From: Cupriavidus taiwanensis
Lineage (GTDB): Bacteria; Pseudomonadota; Gammaproteobacteria; Burkholderiales; Burkholderiaceae
NCBI RefSeq assembly: GCF_900250115.1
Contig: NZ_LT984803.1
Location: 930,001-994,000 of the forward strand
Reading direction: 5' to 3'
DNA length: 64,000 bases
A program made the position numbers and the translations under genes. Below, piece by piece: positions 34,435-41,702 of the stretch. Within the stretch, counting starts at the first letter, position 1. Every line of letters starts with the position of its first letter. The notes beneath the pieces were generated by a model. It was not told the origin of the DNA. It did no database searches and saw nothing but the letters and a program-made list of their open reading frames with translations.

Positions 34435-35646
34435 ATGGAAGGCTATATCCTCGACTGGGCCAATATGCTGCTGCGGTGGGTGCACGTCATCACCGCCATC
34501 GCATGGATCGGCTCTTCGTTCTATTTCGTGTGGCTGGACAACAGCCTGACCAAGCCCACCGCGCCGGACCTGAAGGACAAGGGTGTCGACGGCGAACTGT
34601 GGGCCGTGCACGGCGGCGGCTTCTACAACCCGCAGAAGTACCTGACCGCGCCCAAGCAGCTGCCGGAAAACCTGCACTGGTTCTACTGGGAGTCGTACTC
34701 GACCTGGATGAGCGGCTTTGCGCTGCTGGTGGTGCTGTACCTGTTCAACGCCAGCACGTTCCTGATCGACAAGAACGTGTTCGACATGTCGCCCGGCGCG
34801 GCGGTCGGGTTCGCGGTGTCGTACCTGCTGATCGGCTGGATCGTCTATGACAGCATCTGCCGCCTGTTCAACAAGAACGATCGCCTGGTCGGCATCCTGG
34901 TGGCGATCTACATCGCCGCCGCCGCCTACGTTGCGTGCCATATCTTCTCGGGCCGCGCGGCGTTCCTGCTGACCGGCGCGATGATCGCGACGATCATGAG
35001 CGCAAACGTGCTGGCGTGGATCATCCCGGGCCAGCGCAAGGTGGTGGCGGCACTGAAGGCCGGCCAGCCGGTGGATCCGATCCACGGCAAGCGCGGCAAG
35101 CAGCGCAGCGTGCACAACACCTACTTCACGCTGCCGGTGCTGTTCGCGATGCTGTCGAACCACTACAGCATGACCTACGCCCACAAGTACAACTGGGTGG
35201 TGCTGATCCTGATCATGCTGTCGGGCGTGCTGATCCGCCAGTTCTTCATCCTGAAGCACAAGGGCAAGATCAACGTGCTGTGGCCTGCCGCCGGCGTCGC
35301 CGCGCTGGCCGTGGTGGCGGTGATGATCGCGCCGCAGCCGCGACCTGCAGTGGCCAAGGCCGAAGGTGCCGACGCCGCAGCGACCAGCGTGAGCTTCGCC
35401 AAGGTGCAGGAAGTGATGAACGCGCGCTGCGTGCAGTGCCACGCCGAGCAGCCGAAGATGATGCCGACCGCGGCCAAGGGCATCAAGCTCGATACCGCCG
35501 AGGACATCAAGGCCCACGCCCAGCTGATCTACCAGCAAGCGGTGCAGCAGAAGGCGATGCCGCTGGGCAACGTGACGCAGATTACCGACGACGAGCGGGC
35601 GCTGCTGGGGCAGTGGTTCGAAGGCGGTGCCAAGACTACGAATTAA
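34435..35646 (+). CDS. puuD: urate hydroxylase PuuD, membrane-bound with cytochrome c domain
   Basis: 403 aa. It has about eight transmembrane helices (residues 10-300) carrying the urate-oxidising unit, then a C-terminal c-type cytochrome domain with the heme motif C332-V-Q-C335-H336 and a likely axial methionine near 374 (QQKAMPLGN). It oxidises urate to 5-hydroxyisourate and passes electrons to the respiratory chain rather than to oxygen. The N-terminus MLLRWVHVITAIAWIGSSFY is typical. It follows uraH and ends in a terminator, so uraH-puuD form one unit. Confidence 0.94.
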   Translation: MEGYILDWANMLLRWVHVITAIAWIGSSFYFVWLDNSLTKPTAPDLKDKGVDGELWAVHGGGFYNPQKYLTAPKQLPENLHWFYWESYSTWMSGFALLVVLYLFNASTFLIDKNVFDMSPGAAVGFAVSYLLIGWIVYDSICRLFNKNDRLVGILVAIYIAAAAYVACHIFSGRAAFLLTGAMIATIMSANVLAWIIPGQRKVVAALKAGQPVDPIHGKRGKQRSVHNTYFTLPVLFAMLSNHYSMTYAHKYNWVVLILIMLSGVLIRQFFILKHKGKINVLWPAAGVAALAVVAVMIAPQPRPAVAKAEGADAAATSVSFAKVQEVMNARCVQCHAEQPKMMPTAAKGIKLDTAEDIKAHAQLIYQQAVQQKAMPLGNVTQITDDERALLGQWFEGGAKTTN

Positions 35647-35775
35647 CGCGTTCTGAATCGAGAAGCATCGGGGCTGGCTCTTGCAGAGCTGGCCTCGGAA
35701 ATCCGAGCATCGGTGATCGACGGTCCGGAGGGCTGAGCAATTGGCAGCCGTCAGTACCGGACCGGCGAGGGTTTG

Positions 35776-35802
35776 AACGGGGCCTCGTGCCCCGTTTTTT
35801 TT
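35776..35802 (+). terminator. rho-independent terminator of uraH-puuD
   Basis: AACGGGGC-(5 nt)-GCCCCGTT stem of 8 bp followed by a run of T, 130 bp beyond the puuD stop. Confidence 0.92.
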
Positions 35803-35813
35803 CGCCTGGCGAG

Positions 35814-36389
35814 TTATCCGCCGATATTCAGCAGCGCCAGCACACCCAGCGCCAGGAAGATCACGGCCGCAATCTTGTGCACCAGCCCGATCGGCATCTT
35901 GTTGGCGAACTTGTCGCCAAGCAGAACCGCCGGCGCATTGGCGACCATCATGCCGAAGGTCGTGCCGGCCACCACCGCGAGCACCGCATCGCTGAAGCGC
36001 GCCGCCAGCGCCACCGTGGCGATCTGGGTCTTGTCGCCCATCTCGGCGAAGAAGAAGGCAATCAGCGTGGTGCCGAGGATACCAATAAAGCCCTTGACCG
36101 GCCGCGCCTGCTCGGCGTCGTCGAGCTTGTCGGGGATCAGCATCCACGCGGCCATCGCGATAAAGCCGAGGCCCAGGATCCAGCGCAGCAGGCTCTCGCC
36201 CACCACCTGCGTGAGCCAGCCGCCGAGCGCGCCGGCGAAGCCGTGGTTGAACAGCGTGGCGATCAGGATGCCGAGGATGATGGGCACCGGCTTGCGGTAG
36301 CGCGCGGCCAGCACCAGTGACAGCAATTGCGTCTTGTCGCCCATTTCTGCGAGGGCGACGATGCCTGTGGAGACGAGGAAGGCTTCCAT
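35814..36389 (-). CDS. TMEM165/GDT1-family (UPF0016) manganese exporter
   Basis: 191 aa, six to seven transmembrane helices arranged as two inverted repeats, each with the family's metal motif (ALAEMGDKTQLL near residue 14 and FFAEMGDKTQIA near 107). Bacterial members (MneA) export Mn2+ and protect from manganese excess. A manganese-sensing yybP-ykoY riboswitch lies in its leader, which supports that assignment. Start 36389 (MEAFLVSTG) is chosen; a frame open to 36545 would place coding sequence inside the riboswitch. Confidence 0.93.
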   Translation of the reverse strand: MEAFLVSTGIVALAEMGDKTQLLSLVLAARYRKPVPIILGILIATLFNHGFAGALGGWLTQVVGESLLRWILGLGFIAMAAWMLIPDKLDDAEQARPVKGFIGILGTTLIAFFFAEMGDKTQIATVALAARFSDAVLAVVAGTTFGMMVANAPAVLLGDKFANKMPIGLVHKIAAVIFLALGVLALLNIGG

Positions 36390-36439
36390 ATTGGTCTTGT
36401 GGGGTAACCGGGCCGCAATGCATCGCGAGATGCCAATGA

Positions 36440-36640
36440 CGCAACCCTTTCCCGGCCCGGCCAGAAAGGGATGGTCATCGGTCTCGCCAGGCATGGACGC
36501 TGCCTGGGCCGTCTGGCCAGGCGGGTCCGGAGCTGCGCACGCCATAACCGCAAGCGGTCAAGTCTGTTGACGTACGCCCCTGTCCCCGGGAATCCGCATT
36601 GCGCGGCGCGGTGAGAGCAGGGCGGCTACTCCCCAATGGA
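36440..36640 (-). ncRNA. yybP-ykoY manganese riboswitch
   Basis: On the minus strand the leader carries the class landmarks in order: GGGGAGTAG (36634-36626), GTCAACAGACTTG (from 36571), and GGCGAGACC (36488-36480), the last two being the metal-binding loops that meet in the folded aptamer. Directly after it CCCTTTC ... GGGAAAGGG (about 36470-36443) can form a hairpin that is a candidate expression platform. Boundaries are approximate. Mn2+ binding should turn on the exporter. Confidence 0.88.
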
Positions 36641-36701
36641 AGCGGCGATTATAACCGCGGCGGCGCTGGATCGTCCACCACCGCCGCGGCTGGCAAGGCG
36701 A

Positions 36702-37865
36702 TCAGGCCGGCACCGGCGCGTTCTCGCTGGTCTGGCGGCCGCGGAAATCGGTCCAGCACAGCGCCTTGAAGTCATAGAGCTTGCAGCGACGCGCGGTGTC
36801 GAAATACCAGCGCCAGGAGAAGTTCTCGATGATGATGCGGCCCGGCAGCGCGTGTTCCAGCAGCGCCTGCGCGCGCTTGAGGCGGTACAGCGGCACGCTC
36901 ATGTCGACGTGGTGCGCGGTGTGTTCCATGATGTGGTGCAGCGCCGCGCCGATGCCATGGCGGAAGCGCAGGTGCACGGTGGTCGAGACGAAGGGCTGGG
37001 CCCGCGCCCACATCGTCTTGGTGTCGTACCAGGCGACGCTGGTGTGGGTATGGTGCACGTACAGCACGAAGCCGACGGTGATGTTCCACACCAGGAAGGG
37101 CAGCACGAAACCGGCGCCGACCAGCATCCACACCGATTGCTGCGTGGCCAGCGCGAGGCCCGCCAGCGCGCCGATCCAGGCCAGCCCGAACACTGCGACC
37201 AGCACGCAGTCGCCGGTAAAGATCGGGCGGCGCGTGGCCATCTGGCGCTTGCTGGGGAAGAACAGCTTGCACCACCAGATCTCCACCAGGTAATACAGGC
37301 CCGGGCCGAAGCCGGTGCGGTAGATGCGCTCCATCACGCGGCGCCAGCGTGGCAGCGCGTTGAATTCCTCGAGCGAATACGGCGCCCAGACGAAGTCGAA
37401 GCCCTTCAGGTTGGTGTAGCCGTGGTGCACCACGTTGTGGCCGACTTCCCACAGGCTGTATGGCGTCAGCGACGGCAGGAAGGTCAGCCGGCCCAGCCAC
37501 TTGTTCAGGCCCCGGCGCGGGGTCAGGCTCTGGTGGCAGGCATCGTGGCCGATGATAAACAGGCGCGCGATCACCAGCCCGGCCAGCACGCCCAGCGCCA
37601 GCTTGGCGGCCCAGTGCGGCGCCAGCACCACGCCGGCCAGCACGGCGCCGAACAGCAGGTAATCGAACCCGAACAGCATCAGCGCGCGCGGCGTGCTGCG
37701 CTGGCCCAGCGGGATCAGCCAGCCGCGGATGATCTTGCGCGAGGGCAGCGGCGCGTCCGCTGCGATCGGTTCGGGCAGCGGCGCCTGGTGCCGGGCCTGG
37801 GCGCGCGCGCCGGCATGCGACTGGACGTGCCCGGGGGCGGGGTCAACGGATTGATATGCGGTCAT
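36702..37865 (-). CDS. membrane fatty acid desaturase (acyl-lipid)
   Basis: 387 aa. Membrane di-iron desaturase with all three histidine boxes: HDACH (107-111), HNVVHH (143-148) and HTAHH (near residue 315), and about four transmembrane helices. It introduces a double bond into membrane acyl chains; sequence resembles the omega-6/delta-12 (DesA-like) group, but the position of the double bond cannot be inferred safely. The N-terminal 40 residues are disordered. AAGG precedes ATG 37865. A 16-bp palindrome lies upstream as possible regulator site. It is unrelated to the purine genes that flank it. Confidence 0.9.
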   Translation of the reverse strand: MTAYQSVDPAPGHVQSHAGARAQARHQAPLPEPIAADAPLPSRKIIRGWLIPLGQRSTPRALMLFGFDYLLFGAVLAGVVLAPHWAAKLALGVLAGLVIARLFIIGHDACHQSLTPRRGLNKWLGRLTFLPSLTPYSLWEVGHNVVHHGYTNLKGFDFVWAPYSLEEFNALPRWRRVMERIYRTGFGPGLYYLVEIWWCKLFFPSKRQMATRRPIFTGDCVLVAVFGLAWIGALAGLALATQQSVWMLVGAGFVLPFLVWNITVGFVLYVHHTHTSVAWYDTKTMWARAQPFVSTTVHLRFRHGIGAALHHIMEHTAHHVDMSVPLYRLKRAQALLEHALPGRIIIENFSWRWYFDTARRCKLYDFKALCWTDFRGRQTSENAPVPA

Positions 37866-37958
37866 GCAGAACCTTCTGATTGCGGTCGTTGGGTATCGGT
37901 GCGCGGCAAGAGTGGCCGCGGCGGAACCGCAAGGTTAGAAGGCTTTGTCGAAGGCAGT

Positions 37959-37974
37959 CTTGACGGTCGTCAAG
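37959..37974. promoter_or_regulatory. 16-bp palindrome upstream of the desaturase
   Basis: CTTGACG-GT-CGTCAAG, perfect 7-bp arms with a 2-bp centre, 94 bp upstream of the desaturase ATG and facing the end of guaD. TTGACG could double as a -35 element on the minus strand. It is a good candidate operator for a TetR-type lipid regulator, but no such gene is adjacent. Confidence 0.45.
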
Positions 37975-38049
37975 CCGGTGGGACGGCGGAAGCGGTAAAG
38001 GCGGGTCCGCCGCAGGTGCGGCGGGCCCGAGATGCTGCGGTGTGGCGGA

Positions 38050-39372
38050 TCAGGCTGCCGGGACGCTGGCCGGCTCGCCCATCACATAGACGCTGTCGAT
38101 CACGCGGTCGTCGCCCAGCATGGCAAAGGCGAACAGTTCTTCCTCCAGCGTTTCGGAGCGGTTGCTGCGGCGTGCGATCAGCGGCGTGGCCTGCGGATCC
38201 AGCACGATGAAGTCCGCCTCGCAGCCCTCGCTGAAGCTGCCGACGCGGCCGGTCCAGCCCAGCGCCTCCGCCGCGGCGCGGGTGGCGAGATAGAACATGC
38301 GCAGCGCGGTCAGGTAGTAGCCGCCCATGCGCGCCACCTTGTGCGCGGCGTTCATGGTGCGGAACATCGAGAACGAGGTGCCGCCGCCGACGTCAGTGGC
38401 CAAGGTCACGTTCAGGCGGTTGGCATCGGACTGGTGGAAGTCATAAAAGCCGCTGCCGAGGAACAGGTTGGAAGTCGGGCAGTGCGCCACCGCGGCGCCG
38501 CTGTCGGCCAGCCGGCGGCGGTCGTCCTGGTCCAGGTAGATGGCGTGGCCGTACATCGCGCCGGGGCGCAGCAGGCCGTAGCGGTCGTAGACGTCGAGGT
38601 AGCTGCGCGCGTCCGGGAACAGCTCGGCCACCCATTTGACCTCGTCGCGGTTCTCCGCCACGTGGGTCTGGATAAAGGCGTCCGGATAGGCGCGCGCCAG
38701 TTCGCCGCAGGCGGCCAGCTGCGCCTCGGTCGAGGTCGGCGCGAAGCGCGGCGTGATCGCATACGACAGCCGTCCCTTGTTATGCCAGCGCGACAACAGG
38801 TCTGCGGAATCCCGGGCGCCGCTTTCGGCGGTGTCGCGCAGGAATTCGGGACAGTTGCGGTCCATCATTACCTTGCCGGTGACCATGCGCAGGTTGCGCG
38901 CCTCGCTTTCGGCGAAGAGGGCCTCGGCCGAGGCCTTGTGCACCGTGCTCCAGACCACCGCGCTGGTGGTGCCGTTGCGCAGCAGTTCCTCGGTGAAGAA
39001 GCCGGCCACGCCGCGCGCATAGTCGTGATCGGCGAAGCGGCGCTCTTCGGGGAAGGTGTAGGTGTCGAGCCAGTGCAGCAGGCCGGGCGACGGCGACGCG
39101 ATCATGTCGGTCTGCGGGAAGTGCACGTGGGTGTCGATAAAGCCGGGCACGATCAGCTTGCCGCGGTGGTCGATGACCTCGGCGCCGGCCGGGATGCGCG
39201 CCGACAGCTGCGCGTAGTCGCCGGCGGCGGCGATGCGGCCGTCGGTGACGATCAGCACCCCGTCGTCCCAATACTGATACGCGTCCTCATGGAATTGCGG
39301 GTCGCGCAGGAAATGCAGCACGCGGCCGCGGATGGCACGGGTACGGGAGTCAGTGGTGGGGTGCGTCGTCAT
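38050..39372 (-). CDS. guaD: guanine deaminase
   Basis: 440 aa amidohydrolase. It converts guanine to xanthine. The metal motif THVHFPQTDMIAS (near residue 80), the GuaD-typical PTHVAENRDEVKWV-like segment (QTHVAENRDEV), GHAIYLDQDD and the catalytic aspartate in TLATDVGGGTSFSM are present. Soluble. Start 39372 is preferred over 39417. It is the last gene of a block guaD-deaminase-xdhC-xdhB-xdhA on the same strand (77-bp gap to the next), feeding xanthine dehydrogenase. Confidence 0.95.
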   Translation of the reverse strand: MTTHPTTDSRTRAIRGRVLHFLRDPQFHEDAYQYWDDGVLIVTDGRIAAAGDYAQLSARIPAGAEVIDHRGKLIVPGFIDTHVHFPQTDMIASPSPGLLHWLDTYTFPEERRFADHDYARGVAGFFTEELLRNGTTSAVVWSTVHKASAEALFAESEARNLRMVTGKVMMDRNCPEFLRDTAESGARDSADLLSRWHNKGRLSYAITPRFAPTSTEAQLAACGELARAYPDAFIQTHVAENRDEVKWVAELFPDARSYLDVYDRYGLLRPGAMYGHAIYLDQDDRRRLADSGAAVAHCPTSNLFLGSGFYDFHQSDANRLNVTLATDVGGGTSFSMFRTMNAAHKVARMGGYYLTALRMFYLATRAAAEALGWTGRVGSFSEGCEADFIVLDPQATPLIARRSNRSETLEEELFAFAMLGDDRVIDSVYVMGEPASVPAA

Positions 39373-39449
39373 TGCTTTGTCTCTCGTGGCCGGCCCGCGC
39401 GGCACCGCATGGTGCAAGCAGCAGGCCGGGCTATTGGCATGCGCCGGGC

Positions 39450-40505
39450 TCAGGCCGCGGGGGCCGTCGCGGGCGGGGACTTGGGTGGAGCGGACCAGAA
39501 GTGGTCGACTTCCGCCAGGAACTCGGCCTTCTGCATGGCAGGCAGGAAGGCCGCTTCAAAACTGTTGCGGGCCAGCTTGTGCGCGTCGGCCGCATCCAGC
39601 GGCAGCGCGTCGAAGGTGGCTTCCCAGTTTGCATTCATATAGCCGCCGAAGTAGGCCGGGTCGTCCGAATGCAGGGTGATCGCGACGCCCGCGTCCAGCA
39701 TGCGCTTGAGCGGGTGGTCGCGCAGGTCGGGGTAGACCTTGAGCTTGACGTTCGACAGCGGGCACACCGTCAGCGCCACGCGCTCGCGCGCCAGGCGCTC
39801 GACCAGCGCGGCATCGTCGATGGCGCGCACGCCGTGATCGATGCGCTCCGCCTTGAGGATGTCGAGGGCATCGGTCACGTATTGCGCCGGGCCTTCCTCG
39901 CCCGCGTGCGCCACCAGGTGCAGGCCGAGCTCGCGCGCGCGGGCGAACACGCGCGCGAATTTCTCGGGCGGATTGCCTTTTTCCGACGAATCGAGTCCGA
40001 CCCCGACGAAGCGGTCGCGGTAGGGCAGCGCTGCTTCCAGCGTGGCGAACGCATCCTCTTCCGACAGATGGCGCAGGAAGCACAGGATCAGGCTGCTGGA
40101 GAAGTCGTACTCGGTGCGCGCCTGCGCCAGCGCATCGGCAATGCCGTCGATCACCACGCCGATCGGCACGCCACGCGCGGTATGGGTCTGCGGATCGAAG
40201 AAGATCTCGGCGTGGCGGACATTGTCGGCGACCGCGCGCTTGACGTAGTCCATGGTCATGTCGAAGAAATCTTCCTCGGTCAGCAGCACGCTGGCGCCGG
40301 CATAGTAGATGTCCAGGAACGACTGCAGGTCGGTGAAGGCATAGGCGGCGCGCAGCGCGTCGACGCTGGGGTAGGGCAGCGCCACCTGGTTGCGCTGCGC
40401 CAGCCGGAAGATCAGTTCCGGCTCAAGCGTGCCTTCGATATGCACATGCAGTTCGGCCTTGGGGGTGCGGCGGATCTGGTCCGCGAGCGCGGCATCGATG
40501 GTCAT
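39450..40505 (-). CDS. adenine/adenosine deaminase
   Basis: 351 aa, adenosine deaminase superfamily. Metal ligands HVHIEGT, the catalytic HAGEEG and the SDDPAYFGGYM metal aspartate are all in place. The segment CPLSNVKLKVYPDL is the form found in adenine deaminases of this superfamily (adenine to hypoxanthine), rather than the CPTSN of classical adenosine deaminase, so adenine is the more likely substrate. It is 55 bp downstream of xdhC. A GAGG site before ATG 40505 fixes the start. The product would be the substrate for XdhAB. Confidence 0.88.
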   Translation of the reverse strand: MTIDAALADQIRRTPKAELHVHIEGTLEPELIFRLAQRNQVALPYPSVDALRAAYAFTDLQSFLDIYYAGASVLLTEEDFFDMTMDYVKRAVADNVRHAEIFFDPQTHTARGVPIGVVIDGIADALAQARTEYDFSSSLILCFLRHLSEEDAFATLEAALPYRDRFVGVGLDSSEKGNPPEKFARVFARARELGLHLVAHAGEEGPAQYVTDALDILKAERIDHGVRAIDDAALVERLARERVALTVCPLSNVKLKVYPDLRDHPLKRMLDAGVAITLHSDDPAYFGGYMNANWEATFDALPLDAADAHKLARNSFEAAFLPAMQKAEFLAEVDHFWSAPPKSPPATAPAA

Positions 40506-40560
40506 GGGGGCCTCGTTTCTGGGCTTTTCTGTGCCGGCCGGCAGCGCCGGCGGCACGGGT

Positions 40561-41550
40561 TCAGGGATGCACCGTCTCCGTGCGTCCCGCACGCAGCGCG
40601 GCAAGGCGCTGTTCGCGGACCTGGAGCAGCTGGGCGACGATGGCTACCGCAATCATAGCCGGAGCCTTGTCGGTGATCCCGGGAACCCCCATGGGGCATG
40701 TCATTTCCGCAAACCGGGCCGGGTCGATGCCGTGCTCGGCCATGCGGTGTTCAAAGCGCGCGCGCTTGGTCTTGGAGCCGATCAGGCCGAAGTAGGCGAA
40801 ATCGGTGCGCTTGAGGATTTCCTCGCACAGGGTCTGGTCGAGCGCATGGCTGTGCGTCATCACCAGGAAGTAGCTGCCCGCCGGCGCCTGCGCTACCACG
40901 GCCTCGGGCGTGTCGCTGGCCTCGGCCTCGACGTTGTCGGGCAGGCCGCCGGGGAACAGCGTGTCGCGCTCGTCGACCCAGTGTACGCGGCACGGCAGCG
41001 TGGCCAGCACCTTGACCAGCGCATGGCCGACGTGGCCGGCGCCGAACAGCACCACGTGCATGGTGTCGGGCACCAGCGTGTCGGTCCAGCTGCCGTCCGC
41101 TTCCAGTTCCACGCCGGCGAGCACGGCGCGGCTGTCGCAAAAAGTCACCGCGCCGCTGGCCGGCACCCGGCGTTGCAGCGCGCGCTGCGCGGCGAAATTG
41201 CGCTCGACCGCATCGAGCCAGGCCAGGTCGGCCGGGCCCAGCACTTCGAAGGCGAGCTGCACCACCCCGCCGCAGCACTGCCCCAGCGCCGGGCCGAGCG
41301 GAATGCGCTCGATCCGGCGCGGCTCGCCGTCCACCAGCATCGCGCGGGCGATGTCCATGCCGCGCCATTCCAGGTGGCCGCCGCCGATGGTGCCGACCAG
41401 GTCGTCGGCGCTGACCAGCATGCGGATGCCGGCCTCGCGCGGCGCCGAGCCCTTGACCTCGACGATGGTGACCATCGCCACCGGCACGCCGGCGCGCACC
41501 ATGCGGGCGGCGTCGGCGAAGCGGAAGGGTTTGAGCGGTGCGTCCTGCAT
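40561..41550 (-). CDS. xdhC: xanthine dehydrogenase accessory protein XdhC
   Basis: 329 aa. XdhC binds the molybdenum cofactor and delivers it, in sulfurated form, to the large subunit; it is not part of the final enzyme. N-terminal CoxI-like domain (VTIVEVKGSAPREAG ... TIGGGHLEW) and C-terminal Rossmann domain (VLFGAGHVGHALV), ending in MGVPGITDKAPAMIAVAIVAQLL. Start at 41550 (MQDAPLKPFRF) is supported by GAGG; a frame open to 42279 is antisense-like extension into xdhB. Gap to xdhB is 152 bp. Confidence 0.94.
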   Translation of the reverse strand: MQDAPLKPFRFADAARMVRAGVPVAMVTIVEVKGSAPREAGIRMLVSADDLVGTIGGGHLEWRGMDIARAMLVDGEPRRIERIPLGPALGQCCGGVVQLAFEVLGPADLAWLDAVERNFAAQRALQRRVPASGAVTFCDSRAVLAGVELEADGSWTDTLVPDTMHVVLFGAGHVGHALVKVLATLPCRVHWVDERDTLFPGGLPDNVEAEASDTPEAVVAQAPAGSYFLVMTHSHALDQTLCEEILKRTDFAYFGLIGSKTKRARFEHRMAEHGIDPARFAEMTCPMGVPGITDKAPAMIAVAIVAQLLQVREQRLAALRAGRTETVHP

Positions 41551-41702
41551 GGTCGTGGCCTCGGGGAGATGCGGGTGATGTCTGGCGTTGCGTTGTGTCA
41601 GCGGTGGCGCGCGCCTGCTTCTTCCGCCGGCCCCTCGCCTGTCAACGCAGTCGAGGGGGGAAAGTCCGGGGGGTCCGCAGGCGCGCGCTTCCTTGCCACC
41701 GT

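Noticed and set aside
36390..36545. N-terminal extension of the manganese exporter
   Set aside because: It lies over the 3' half of the yybP-ykoY riboswitch; the family N-terminus begins at 36389.
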